Assembly: GCA_038049695.1 (NCBI GenBank)
Contig: CP142451.1
Coordinates: 7,252,001-7,316,000, forward strand
DNA length: 64,000 nt
Origin: Cinnamomum chago
Taxonomy: Eukaryota > Streptophyta > Magnoliopsida > Laurales > Lauraceae
Reading direction: 5' to 3'
Numbering within the stretch: the stretch's first letter is position 1; every line of letters starts with the position of its first letter. The notes under the pieces are model-generated. The model did no database searches. It had not been told where the DNA came from and worked only from the letters and a program-made list of their open reading frames with translations. A program made the position numbers and the translations under genes. Below, in pieces: positions 1 to 10,586 of this stretch.

Positions 1-345
1 TCCCTAATCCTTTTTCTCTCTATTTTGAATAGAGCAGTAGCTAATAAGTAGTTATTGATATTGATTTATTTAGAAAGTTTTATCGTAGGACTTTATTAGA
101 TTTAGAATTAGATTTTAATTGGAATTGTTTCCAAACTAGAGTGTCGACTAGTCTATATAAAGGATTGTAATCCCTCCTTAGGGATAAGTTGTTTGATTAA
201 TAAAATTTCTTCATCGAGTTTTTCTCTCAGTTGTGTGTCAGTGGTGTGAGACCAAGACGTTTGGATCCTATGGATCCCTATCCCGACGCTTTGTCTTGGA
301 GAGTAGCCCTTGGCTAGCGTTGCGTCATTTTATTCACTGTTGGAT
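1..345 (+). mobile_element. LTR-like fragment, probably Ty3/gypsy
   Basis: The stretch has the order expected in the 3' part of a plant LTR: a TATA-like CTATATAAAGG near 152-162, an AATAAA near 200-206, then a T/C-rich stretch and a GC-richer tail. The element runs off the left edge, and no second LTR, primer site or coding part can be seen, so family and age are uncertain. It lies inside the kinase gene region, presumably in an intron. Treated as a fossil fragment. Confidence 0.35.
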
Positions 346-565
346 TTAGAAACCCTCTTTTTAATACTTTTCCTACCATTGATATTTGAGGCCTTAAACT
401 CCATCATAGCAAATGGAATCTGATTTGGCTAATTTTTGGTGCATACCTTGTCCAAGCATAGGCCTACACATCCCCCTCATCCACTTGATTAGTGGTGGAT
501 CGAACTGAGCTCCACATAGTCTTGCACGATTCTCACATATAATCAAGTGTTGCATTGCACAGGAG

Positions 566-568
<3 letters not shown>

Positions 569-622
<54 letters not shown>
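569..622. repeat. (TC)n microsatellite
   Basis: About 27 uninterrupted TC units. The Arg-Glu reading frame on the minus strand through it is a by-product of the repeat. In the sense of the kinase gene (minus strand) it reads as (GA)n. Confidence 0.97.
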
Positions 623-625
<3 letters not shown>

Positions 626-659
626 AAGCAGAAAGAAGCAGAAAGAAGGGGTTTTTGTA

Positions 660-1300
660 AATTCCAGATTCAGGAGCTTATTTATGAACACATGAAATAT
701 GAGGGTTTTTTGGAAATATTAAAAATTATTTTGAGTATAAAAATCATGATGTTAGTTGCCCAACCCTAGTTTGGAGGTGATCAGATCATTGTCATTCCCA
801 AATTCCTCTTCTATCTTATTGAAACCCCTAGTCATCTACTTTACATTATTTCTTCTGTTCTTACTCTTCCACTTAATTATGAGTTGTTTCCGAATTTAAC
901 CTCTTAACTTGGTATTGGAGCATCATAATTGAATTTGACTCATTAGCAATCAAGGAAAAGCAGCTCTTTCTCAAGGTTTTTGGTGATTTCTCAAAATAAG
1001 GGCTAACGCCAATCTAAAGGTGCTGATGTCATGCCATAATGTACAACAAGAAGCGGTTACTAAGTGTTGTGATTGTAGAACGAGTAGTGGTTATGAACTT
1101 TAAATTTTGACTGTACAGACTAAGATATGGAAATAAAATTCCTTTTAGTTTGCTCTCTATGACTATAAGGTTTGAATATTTGAAATTTTAACTATTAATT
1201 TTTACCATAATTGATCAACTATGGCAGTCACCTCGAGATTCGAGAAACCCGGATCTCAGAGCATGACAGATCCAGATAAGAATGTAAACATATAATTATC
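660..1300. other. Intronic stretch with weak LTR-like traces
   Basis: No coding exon could be found here on either strand, and no continuation of the kinase domain. A primer-site-like string resembling the initiator-Met tRNA complement (TTGGTATTGGAGC, near 910-922) follows an AT-rich stretch, so 660-925 may be the end of a decayed LTR. The rest is plain AT-rich sequence. Confidence 0.3.
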
Positions 1301-1305
1301 CATAC

Positions 1306-4300
1306 CTTGCATACTGTCCCAAAACCACCTCGGCCTATCTTATTGTTTGAATGAAAATTCCTGGTTGCAACTCTTAGCTCATCGTAAGAGAAAAGCTTGA
1401 GATTCTTAGCTGCTGAATAGCCTTAAAAAAAAATTGAACAAAAAAGGTAGGACTGAATTATCAACAATAAACAGAAAACAATAGGAATGCCTAAAAAGAT
1501 TGGAAATACTAAAGATAGAACACTTTTCTTGCATGGATAAGAGTAGATAAATCTTGTGTGTACGCACACATGCATGCCTCGTAGCAATATAATGAAGATG
1601 CATCAACAAATTTAAGCAGATATCACATGCAATTTGTAGTATTTTTTTTTAATTACTAGTCAAAACAAAAAAGATACAAACATAGAATCAAAAGAGAAAA
1701 AAGAACGTAGGTACAAGAGCATTATATCCAACATTAAAACCAGAGGCGGAATCAGGAATTTTGGTTTTGGGCTGGGGGGGGTGGGGGCGTGGCGGCAAAG
1801 AATAAAAGACTTAAAATAAAATTGCAAATTTTAGTTTTAAAATATGAAATAATCAAATTATTGAAGCTATGCTTGATGTCCTTTCATTGAGTTAAAATCA
1901 TCAATTATTGTTTCTCTTAAAAAACGAATCAATAGTTGATGATTTAACCATGGTCAGCACCCCTATAAAAAATCAGAAATTAAAATTATATGAAAATTTA
2001 TAAAATTATTGTTAACTACAATAAATGAAAAAAAAAAGTCGAATTCAAATCATTACTATAAAAAAACAAAACACAATGCACAAATACCCAATCTTGTGAT
2101 TTATATAGCATATAAGACTATTATTTAGACAAATCACAATCTTAGTGATTCAATCATAGCACAAATAACTATCCTTTAGCTTGTATGTTACGATTTACAA
2201 CTTTATTATTTAAAACCTCAAAGAAAAGTAATGATAGCATACCATATCTAAAATCTAAACCATTTAAAAGTATGGTTCGCTAGTCTATACCTACTTAGTT
2301 CGCTAGTCTTTACCTACTTAATATAAATTTCTTTAATTAGATTTTTCTAACATGGATAATAATAATCAAAATAAAAGAATATAACTGTATTTCTTTATAC
2401 ACAATAGATAAAACTCCAACTGAACTAAAACTTACTGTAATAATAAAACGCAAATAGACAGCAATTTTAAGCGGACTAGACTTCAATATAAGCAACAAAG
2501 ATTGAAAATACATATAATGACTTGTAGTGAAATTAGTACATCTATGCCATGTAAAAAGAATTATAAAAGAGAAAAAGGGTTTGTCATTCTTATTCTTTAT
2601 TCATACCTCAAAGTCAAGTGTGGAGCCTGCAACTTCTTTCAATATCTCCAATAAGAAGACATGCTTTCTCTTCTTCCTCTCTTAGATCATAAAGATTTGA
2701 AGCAAGTTTAAGATGGGAATGAATATTAAAAAATCTCTTCTCCAATCTCCATTAAGCTTTCTTTATTTGTTCTTATCTCCTTCATTTCATTTCCTTTCCT
2801 TTTAAGTTTTCCTAAAATCAGTAATTTTGTTTTCTTTTTTCTAAGAGTCAAAACCATCTTTAAAAAAGCCCTAAATAATGCAGGTGGATGGCCACACAGT
2901 GGAGGTGCAAAGCACTGTTTTGAGGGGAGTTTACACCCCCCCACCTCCCAACCCAAGGTCCGCCCCTGATTAAAACTATACAATAGAAGCAACCTCTGAT
3001 GCATGGATACTTCAAAATGAGCAATGTATCGTGTTGTATCATATCTGATGCTTCACTTTTTTATAGTTAACTCATGGACCAACAACAAATTATTTGAATC
3101 ATCCCTCATTGCTCTCTCCACTATCATCATAGTGAGGAACGTCTTCATTTTTAAAACCTTTCAGCGGCCTTGCCTTCGACTCGTGCTAGTTGTTAATTAA
3201 TATTGACTGGCTCTTGCATCATCTGAACGAGGGCATCTTCTTGTTGTTGATTCAACACAGCCTAGATATTGTTTCCCACTATGAGTAGACATGTTGAGGT
3301 ACTTACGGGAACAATAATAAGGCTGATTGGGCATTGTTTTATGTCGAGAACGTGAAGATACAGAAGGCAACCCTTGAGGTAACATTTTTGTTCCACGGTC
3401 CCTCAGACTATGGTGTCAAAATATCCTTGTATATCAGTGCAGTTATTTAGATTACCTTGTAATCAAGAAGATAGGCTTGTAACTAGAAAGATCTCTTCCT
3501 AATCTCGGTGATTGATATCACAAGGATAATATTTTATATTTGTACATAATACTTGTAAAGAGAGGACATAAATGGGCCTTGGGCCTACTTTATTGAATCA
3601 TTCTTTCGGATTAGCTTGCAATCAAGAATCGTATGTGATTAGGAAGAGAACCTTAATCCTCTCTGATTGATACACAAGATAATATTCATTGCTTGTATAT
3701 GATACTCACTATAAACACATAATTCTAATGCCACGTTGACATACAGAAACTTTCTCAAAGGCCTCAAGGTTATTGGTTTCTCTGATATAGTTTCTATGGT
3801 CACATGGAACAGCACTGCATACTTGCCATTTTGGGCTTTAAGCAGAGGTTGGTCAACAAGGTAATGGGACAACAGAGGTGTGTTTATAGTTTGGATGTGT
3901 TTGGGGATTGTTTGTAAATGATTTGATAAAAGGAAAGCAATCAATCAAGTGTTATTTGGACTTAATTGAATTGTTGTTAAGGATATAGTTTACACAGGTA
4001 TAGGCCAGCAGTGCATGCATTGTCTGAAAAATTGAAGATTTCTAGATTAGCGACTTCAGCTAGAGTTTTTGTCAAAATTTGGGTTTTGATTGATGAGATT
4101 TGTGAGGGAAAGGCTAAGGGATCAGTATAGGCATGGAATAAAAATGAAGGTTTGATAAGGAATTTCTGGCTGATAATCAGGGTTTTTATGTGGTGACCAG
4201 GCTAGGGTAAATTTAGGTATTTTTACTCCACAAAAGGAGTTTCAGCCACTTGTATGAAAATTTCTAAAATAAAATTTCAAATATGAACCCCTGAGAGCTG

Positions 4301-5467
4301 GCAACTAGAAAATAGGAAAATCCTACGAATAAAAAAAAAAAAAAAAAAGTGATGGTGGTGCATAACTAAATGAGGTGGATGTGCCTTAAACGCTTATGGA
4401 ACCCAAGGTTGCCCACAAGTGGTGGGGCTCTTAATAACAGAAGTATATGCAAATTTTAGTTCTATCTCCAGTTTAGTTCTATCTCCAGACTTCTCTATGA
4501 ATTTTCTTCAGGGAAATGGCTTTGTGTTGTAGATCTACATGACATTGTCCCAAACTAGCTCTTTGAATACTAGGTTCTCATCATTCATCCCATAAGATTG
4601 ACAGCTCAATACGAGCAGTTTGCACAATTCTAAAGAATAGATATCCTTTGTTCCTAGAAAAGAGACCATGATTCTCATCTCCATACTTCGGGTATTCTTC
4701 TGGTGCTCAATATTTTCTTGAAAAAAATAGCTTACCCAACAACCCCAACTTCATGTAAAAGAAAATGAAGGAAAAAGGCTCAAAATTTAGAGTTAAGTGT
4801 CACAATTCGTGCTAGAACATCACTACTCCCAAAACCTAAACATAGAGTACACTTTGGTAGGTATAAAGGAAACAGAATATAATAAAATAAAATAAAACTT
4901 GCAACAAAATATGTGCATGTCTAATGTGGATGAAACACATTCCAGAAATCCATATCTTGAACTACATCATCCAACACCTTCTGATATCTTCTTCTTGTTG
5001 GTTGACCAGTTTAAGGAAGCCAACCAGATAAATAATTAGGCACACCACCCCATCCCACTCCCTGCCAAGCGTAACTTTACAATATTTATGTTCATTTACA
5101 ACTACATATCACTTCTTTGGATCCTATATCGAATGCATGCAAATGCTGGCTGAATGGATACTCATCAAAGCAATAACTCACTATTCAAGTAGAAATGTGT
5201 ACAGTCCGAGCATTATTTAACTACAAAGTTCACTATAAAGGTAAGGAAAAAGGAAATGAATGGATACAAATCAAAGCAATAACTCACTATTCAAGTAGAA
5301 ATGCGTACAGTCCAAGCATTATTTAACTACAATGCTTCTTAACTACAAAGTTCACTGAAAAGGTCAGGAAAAAGGAAAATATGCAAGCCAAAGTTCTTAC
5401 CATATTCATCTTGTGGATCAGGATTATTTTTTCTTGATAGAAGGGCATAACAACAATTACAACTCAT
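1306..5467 (-). CDS. Receptor-like cytoplasmic kinase, 5' part only (CRPK1-like)
   Basis: Two coding exons on the minus strand. Exon A (5467-5401) starts at an ATG and encodes 22 residues beginning MSCNCCYALL, ending one base into a Gly codon before GTAAGAAC. Exon B (1421-1306) follows a T-rich acceptor ending AAG, completes that Gly codon, and encodes AAKNLKLFSYDELRVATRNF, then the glycine-rich ATP loop GRGGFG, ending at GTVCK before GTATGG. This is the N-terminal lobe of a receptor-like cytoplasmic kinase of the type of Arabidopsis At1g16670 (CRPK1, a plasma-membrane-associated cold-signalling kinase). There is no signal peptide or membrane helix; the three cysteines near the N-terminus could be lipid-attachment sites (inference). 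The Lys-containing strand, catalytic loop and DFG exons are not in the window and should lie beyond the left edge. Oddity: the usual Tyr of GTVYK is Cys. A hAT element sits in the 4-kb intron. Whether the gene is functional cannot be judged from this piece. Confidence 0.72.
1741..2968. mobile_element. Non-autonomous hAT DNA transposon, 1228 bp
   Basis: The ends are inverted repeats: CAGAGGCGGA at the left and, on the complementary strand at the right, CAGGGGCGGA, each followed by a G-rich run. The element is flanked on both sides by the exact 8-bp duplication ATTAAAAC (1733-1740 and 2969-2976). The CAGGGGCGGA end and 8-bp duplication are classic for hAT elements of the Ac/Tag type. No transposase frame is visible, so it would need a helper. 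It lies in an intron of the kinase gene. Confidence 0.92.
3400..3740. repeat. Two diverged copies of an LTR-like sequence
   Basis: The segment 3459-3565 and the segment 3612-3715 share the order: 'aatcaaga', 'taggaagag/cttccta', 'tgattgata', 'cacaag(g)ataatatt', 'cttgta'. They look like two old copies of one repeat, possibly LTR ends of a small retroelement. No primer site, coding part or target duplication can be recognised, so the assignment is weak. Confidence 0.3.
3741..5151. other. Kinase-gene intron without recognisable features
   Basis: AT-rich intronic DNA. It contains an A18 run at 4331-4348 and no exon with plausible splice sites that I could join to the kinase exons. Confidence 0.5.
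5152..5379. repeat. Two-copy tandem duplication (~106-120 bp unit)
   Basis: Copy 1 is 5152-5257 and copy 2 is 5258-5379. Both begin GAATGGATAC and end in an 'aaggtaaggaaaaaggaaa'-like string; copy 2 has a short extra stretch. The few scattered differences point to a fairly recent local duplication. It ends about 20 bases from the donor of kinase exon A. Confidence 0.9.
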
Positions 5468-6422
5468 GCCGGTAAGCTGTATCTGACCGTAATCGTCAGA
5501 TATGTATCGCCTTTCTATCTGCAGCGTATAAGATTATCCTCATTTTGAAACCATTCACAGACTGTAAATTAGCAAGTCCACGAAATATATCATAATAAAC
5601 TTTTTTGGGTATCCCCTTACTCTAACAATTAATACTGATTGGCATATATGCCCTAACGAAATTTTGCAGAACACCACAGCAATGAATGAAAATGCGATCA
5701 TGGGGAAATCCAACCCGGAGAATACAGAGCACCAATTTCCACAAGTGGGCTGCTGCATTTAAATTGAACATGTTGACCACCAATGTCAGTAACATCTGTT
5801 ACGTATGTCCCGCGATGGGAACAGATCATAGGGATCAAATTTGAGGGGACTCCACTGGTTACTGTCTTGCTTGAACCGATCATGTAATCATTTAAGAATA
5901 AAAAAACAGATAAATGTGGCATAATGATCCACAAAGTAGTTCATCAGTGGACCTTGCCATCAGTCCAAAAAAAAATCATGTCCTTTTTTTTTATCCTTGC
6001 TTACCAATTGTTTGACCAACTTCTAAATCTACTGACTAGACTTACAAGATTTAAGGATCCATTTTGATTTCATCCAAACTCCAAAGACACCAAACAATCC
6101 ATTTCTTTTCAAAGAGAATTTTGCAGAGATAAACCAACATCATCAAAATCCAAGTTGAAAATTCACAGCTCTCTTGAGTCTTGACCCCTCAAGAGGGGAA
6201 ACAAAAGAAGCAAAAATCATCAAAATCATGTAATAAGAAGCAATTAAACCTTCCAATGCCTCCAAGCCTAAAAAAAAAAATCTAAACAAATCTTTATAAC
6301 TCCTAAAATCTGTAATCAAAAGCATATACAAATCTTCCAAACACACAGATCTGGATCAGATCAAAGATACAATACAGATTATAATATTGCAAAATCAGAA
6401 GAAGAGAAGAAGAAATCATTAC

Positions 6423-6480
6423 CTATTGTCAGTATGTATGTAGGTAGGTCGGTCTGATCTTCAATGGGGGATTTTTTTAA
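6423..6480 (-). other. Probable 5' UTR exon of the kinase gene
   Basis: On the minus strand an exon-like segment ends in AATAG followed by GTAATGATTTC, a good plant donor, and has no useful ATG. It is followed by AT-rich intron DNA toward the coding exon at 5467. A promoter-like region with few repeats lies at 6481-6850. The start at about 6480 is a guess; further untranslated exons between 5470 and 6420 are possible. Confidence 0.4.
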
Positions 6481-7133
6481 TATGGAACCCTAGATTTATA
6501 GGGCTAGTCAAGTCATATCTGCGGTGTCAATGTCTGCGCGGGCTTTTTCTACGCTTCCAAGTAGTGACGACTGCAAAAACGACCGTTCGTACCAGGCTGC
6601 CATGAAAAATTTTACTGGGATTCTCTTGTTTGGAGTGTGAATTGGGGGGAAAGTTGTGAATGATGAGTCGGAGGAAAGCGCCCACGCGGAATTTGAATTC
6701 CTACTGGGTCAAGGGCCACTCACGCACTCGGTCGACGTGAATGGATTGAAGAGCGATGAAAGAAAGAGACTGGCACTTGTTTTATCGGTTCCGTTTTATG
6801 AGTGGTAGAATTTTCTCCCGCGAACGTTCGTGGGGCCATCGTCAGACCAAACCTCCTTGACAACTATAGGTATTGATGATTTCAGATGCTGAATTCTCAT
6901 CCCCAACACCTATTTCTTTTTTTTTTACTTTTATTTTCTTTTCTTTTTATTCCTTTCTTTCTTTCTTTTTCTAATATGGTTTTTAACACTTTGAGCTGAA
7001 CTTTTCCCTCTCAGGGCCCAGAGAAAAGCCCGGTAAAACTCCTATGGCCGATACCAAGACTCCTAGCTTCGGAAGAGAGAGGAACCGTTGTCCTGACTAC
7101 TCTGTCAACCCCTTAGGGTATATATATATATAT
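6481..7133. promoter_or_regulatory. Probable promoter region of the kinase gene, then a pyrimidine tract
   Basis: The part next to the putative first exon (6481-6860) is richer in CG than its surroundings and has no repeats, as in many plant promoters. No TATA box can be placed with confidence. 6907-6973 is a low-complexity T/C tract (TTTCTTTC type). No gene is seen. Confidence 0.3.
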
Positions 7134-7498
7134 ATGCTCCTATACAACTTTCTCTTGCGGTCTTACGGTACAAATTACCTAGTGGGGCCCACTAAAAACC
7201 CGACAAATCATGAAACAAGGGGGGATCGAAAGATCGAAGTGGGGCCAACTTATCAAATTTGAAGCCAATCTATCACCTCTAACCGATTCATTTGTGGTCC
7301 ACAAGTTTAATGACTTTATATAAAATAATAAAATCGACCATTCATCAAACGGTTCACTCTAATCGGATATATCAAAACCCAGTGACACCTGTGTAAATAG
7401 GAGGAGTGGGTTTGAATGGTTCGCTCGGATGAACTAGTAGTATGCTCCACTAAGTAGTTTGTAAAGTAAGACCGTAAGGGAATCTTATATAGGAGCAT
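7134..7498. mobile_element. MITE with ~59-bp terminal inverted repeats
   Basis: The left end ATGCTCCTATA.. and the complement of the right end match over about 59 bases at roughly 80%, both passing through GCGGTCTTAC / ACGGTCTTAC. The element is 365 bp and lies between (TA)n tracts at about 7119-7133 and 7504-7524, so a TA-rich target is likely but the duplication cannot be fixed. There is no coding capacity; the two look-alike short reading frames in opposite directions are simply the two arms. Confidence 0.8.
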
Positions 7499-8375
7499 TT
7501 CTCATATATATATATATATATATTGTACGAATAGTTTTTTTTCGATAAATATTTAAACTTTTACCGTTCCAAAGCAAATATCATATACAGATAACTCTAT
7601 TTTAAAATAATTTCAAACATATTGAAAATGAACTAAGTACTTACAAAATACGAACATGCATTTCTTCGTGATTCATTCATGATAATCCATTCGAATTAAT
7701 AAATTTATATAATATAATATAGAAAATAAAAGAAAAAATATTGCTTATTGCATGATTTGTTTGTTCAAATGTCGAATATAAGTTTTAAATTACATTTTAG
7801 ATATCATTTTTAAATTGTTGACCCCAAACCTTGTGTATAATTACTTAAAAATACATATTAATTGTTTTAAATCATAATTACCTATCAAATAGTTTAGAAT
7901 GTAAATACTTATTAAAAGGAGTTGACTTGATCCAGTCTCCCCTCCATTTGACTCGTTCTTTCATCAAACATGATGAGTCGGAAGAGTCAACAATCAAAGA
8001 GACTTTTCCAACCTGTGTTGTCCAAGATGAAATCTGTCTTTTTCTCCTGGTGTGAGACACTTCCTAGTTCCTTGTACCTTTCGCTTGTATTCCACTGTAC
8101 TTTCTTGTAATGACCATCCATATTTTGTCTCTCACATCCTTTTATCCTAGTGTTGATTCTGGGAAGTGGTCATTGTTTTCTTTTTGTTCAGCCTCAACTG
8201 TTCACTTTTACAGAGAAAATGCATGATGGAGTTGAATCAAGATTTCCTCTCAATGATTGCAAATCTGACATGGTTTTCGTATCAAAATGGTTAGAAGATT
8301 CTCCTTTGAGATATGAGTTTTTTTTTGGTAATTTAACCTCAATGATAACTTTTCCTTGTTATTAAATTGGGCAAG

Positions 8376-8406
<31 letters not shown>
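7499..8406. other. AT-rich intergenic stretch
   Basis: No gene, RNA or clear element was seen. It contains (TA)n at 7504-7524 and (TA)n at about 8380-8407, and otherwise AT-rich unique-looking DNA. Confidence 0.5.
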
Positions 8407-8456
8407 TTTCTCAGTACTGTCCAAACCCCTGCGCCGGCCAAAAGATAATTTTTTGT

Positions 8457-8513
8457 TTGCGATATCACAATTTATATTGCGATATTACAACTTATTAACT
8501 TGTGATATCGCAA
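8457..8513. repeat. Left palindrome array, 3 copies of TTGCGATATCGCAA-type
   Basis: Copies start at 8457 (TTGCGATATCACAA), 8477 (TTGCGATATTACAA) and 8500 (TTGTGATATCGCAA), 20 and 23 bases apart. They are the inverted counterpart of the right array at 10439-10535 and could be transposase-binding sites. Confidence 0.85.
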
Positions 8514-9180
8514 CTCAAAAAACTATTTTCATCCTATTATCATCCCTCCTTGTTTCAACTATTCCTCATTTTCACCTACTGTAACTTTCTCCCTTAGCCG
8601 ATTTCATGCTCCTCCATTGCCAACCTATTTGCAAATACACAAGGTCCCCAACGCCCGTTCGACATCAATGAATCATCATAGTCTCCATTGCCTCCATCAA
8701 ATAGGGATTTTAACCTCATTGTTTTGCAATCTGGGCGTTCCCAAGCTTGATGTCGTTGCAATCACCCATGTTGAACTTGACAATCCTTCTTCCCTCTCTC
8801 TTTTAGCGAGATTCCGATCTTCTCTTCCATTTACCTTCTTCTCTCTCTATTTATCTCTCTTTGTGGGTTTAGAAAACCCTAAATGTTCTTGAACCCTTTT
8901 TGACAAAAATAAATGAAGAAGAAGAACTCTAGAACAACAGAGTTCCTACATCTCTACTTTCAATGAATTAGAGTCACCCTATAGCTTTTCTCTTTCATTG
9001 CCGTCAACTAATTGTTATAGCCTTTCAAGGCATTGGGGTAAAGCTTAAACTTCATTGCAAATTTCTTGAATCTCCATGTCTTGGGGATCCTATTGTTGGT
9101 CTTTACCATCCATATGAACTATTCTCAACATGCATGTCTACGTGTCATGTTCGTGTTTTTGGAACATCACGTCCCCAAGA

Positions 9181-9209
9181 CTCTCTCTCTCTCTCGCTCT
9201 CTCTCTCCA
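9181..9209. repeat. (CT)n microsatellite
   Basis: A short CT repeat with one interruption, inside the inverted-repeat element. Confidence 0.85.
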
Positions 9210-9487
9210 CGACAATAAATGAGAAACTCTATCTAATAAATTACACTAACAATGCATAATAACATCTACAAGAAATCTTTTCTTCACAATTTCTTCCAAG
9301 GATATCTTTAATTATAGGTTCTCTAAGCACATCATTATCTTAGCTATAAACATATAACAATTTAATTCAGCTCCATGCATTATAAGTAACTGTAAATAAT
9401 TCTAATGCTAGTAACAAAGCTGGGATTAATTGTTGAAGAATAAGTGACCCATCATCTATTAATTGTAATTTCAGTGGTAACCATCCC

Positions 9488-9715
9488 TTTTGTTTTTTTA
9501 GTAACCCAGCCTAGGGTACTGGTACCCAAGTGAGAGCCCACACGGGAAGACAGCCCACTCAAGTGGGAGAGGAGCCTGCACACGCGGGAAGAAAGCCCAC
9601 ACAAGTGGGAATGAAAGCCCGCATACGCGGGAAGGGGTAGCACCCATGGTTCGAACCCTGGGGCAGCCAAGTGAGAACGGTCACTCCTTAGCACTTGGGT
9701 AAGGAGTCGTTCTTA
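9488..9715 (-). mobile_element. SINE-like retroposon with hairpin units
   Basis: A 228-bp insertion is flanked by an exact 11-bp duplication GTAACCATCCC (9477-9487 and 9716-9726). The left end is T-rich (TTTTGTTTTTTTA), that is an A-rich tail on the minus strand, so the element reads right to left. A Pol III B-box-like GGTTCGAACC lies at 9649-9658; the A-box is weak. Between the B-box and the tail are four to five units of 21-23 bases, each a small hairpin: stems CCCAC/GTGGG alternate with CCCGC/GCGGG, plus one truncated unit. Long target duplication, tail and B-box together support a SINE; the family is not one I recognise. Confidence 0.75.
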
Positions 9716-10239
9716 GTAACCATCCCATGTTGGTGATAACAGTGAATGTTCTATTTTTGTTCATCACTGCGACTCATGTTTGAAATCACAACTGACACAC
9801 CAAAAGGTACCTATCACCGAGGACAACACCAGTGATAGGAATCCGAGCTAGAGAGGCGTGCAACCCCTTTTTTCAGCTATTTCTATTGATTTGAGAACTT
9901 AAATGGTAATTCATGATATGAGAACAAGGGAATTTTTTTAATATATCAACAACTGGATGTTTATGCGTAATTGGAATTCAGTAGACTATTAAAAGACATA
10001 AGGCTGAATGCACACTTTTTCCACGTGGATGTTCATCAAAAAGTGAGGCTCCACAAGTCCCACGTAAGGTCACTATTAATATTTATACAAAATATTTTAA
10101 ACGTTTCTACAAGTGAGATTCCCTATATCCTAACTACCTTCAAAAGACACAAAAGAATAAAAAATAATACAATAAATAAAAGGGAGATACATAGTGGGTG
10201 GGAAATATGGAATGAATACCATAGACAAAGATTTGCAGG

Positions 10240-10349
10240 AGATTCACTTGCTATATATGACAATGGACTGAGGTTCACTTGCAGAGAATATGGTAGAAGA
10301 TTCAGTCGCTATATATGCCAATAGATTGAGGTTCACTTGCAAATAATGG
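10240..10349. repeat. Two-copy tandem repeat (~55 bp)
   Basis: Copy 1 (10240-10291) and copy 2 (10296-10349) share AGATTCA..GCTATATATG.CAAT..A.TGAGGTTCACTTGCA with scattered changes. It lies inside the inverted-repeat element near its right palindrome array. Confidence 0.8.
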
Positions 10350-10438
10350 AAGCAGAGAGCCCAAGTCAAAGACAAAAGCAACAGAACGGAATGAAATTAT
10401 AAATAGAAATGCATCCGTTGACTTTAACATAACGCTTT

Positions 10439-10535
10439 ATGCGATATTACAACATAAATTACGATATCGCAAGTTAATAAGTTGTGATATTGCAATATAA
10501 ATTGCGATATCGCAACATTTGTTGCGATGTCACAA
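10439..10535. repeat. Right palindrome array, 5 copies of TTGCGATATCGCAA-type
   Basis: Copies start at 10439, 10459, 10482, 10502 and 10522; the one at 10502 is the perfect palindrome. The 23-base step between the second and third copies mirrors the 23-base step on the left, which confirms that the two arrays derive from one inverted repeat, with two outer copies present only here. Confidence 0.85.
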
Positions 10536-10586
10536 ATAAAAAATCACATTTTGACCTACACAAGGGTACAAACTGTACAGAGAACG

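Larger units (their letters stand above)
8407..10586. mobile_element. 2.2-kb inverted-repeat element with subterminal palindromes
   Basis: The outer ~110 bases of each side are inverted copies: the left arm 8407-8520 aligns without gaps to the complement of 10475-10586 through TCTCAGTAC / TCTCTGTAC, GATAATTTTTTGTTTG / GTGATTTTTTATTTG and then an array of the 14-bp palindrome TTGCGATATCGCAA. Three palindrome copies lie on the left (8457, 8477, 8500) and five on the right (10439, 10459, 10482, 10502, 10522), spaced 20 or 23 bases. The middle has no transposase; 8530-8900 is C/T-rich and could be captured host sequence, as in Pack-MULEs (speculation). A SINE-like insertion splits it at 9488-9715. 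No clear target duplication was seen, so the superfamily is undecided (Mutator-like or another TIR element). Confidence 0.7.

Noticed and set aside
394-624. Minus-strand frame with repeated Arg-Glu
   Set aside because: It is the (TC)n microsatellite read in frame.
5690-5940. Coding exon of the kinase in the minus-strand frame here
   Set aside because: The peptide has no kinase or known-family motif and does not join in phase to either kinase exon; it could at most be untranslated.
9537-9640. Regularly spaced short repeats resembling a CRISPR array
   Set aside because: Units are contiguous hairpins without unique spacers and lie inside a retroposon of a plant genome.
9649-9658. GGTTCGAACC as part of a tRNA gene
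   Set aside because: No acceptor stem or anticodon arm can be folded around it. The motif is itself palindromic and fits a SINE B-box.
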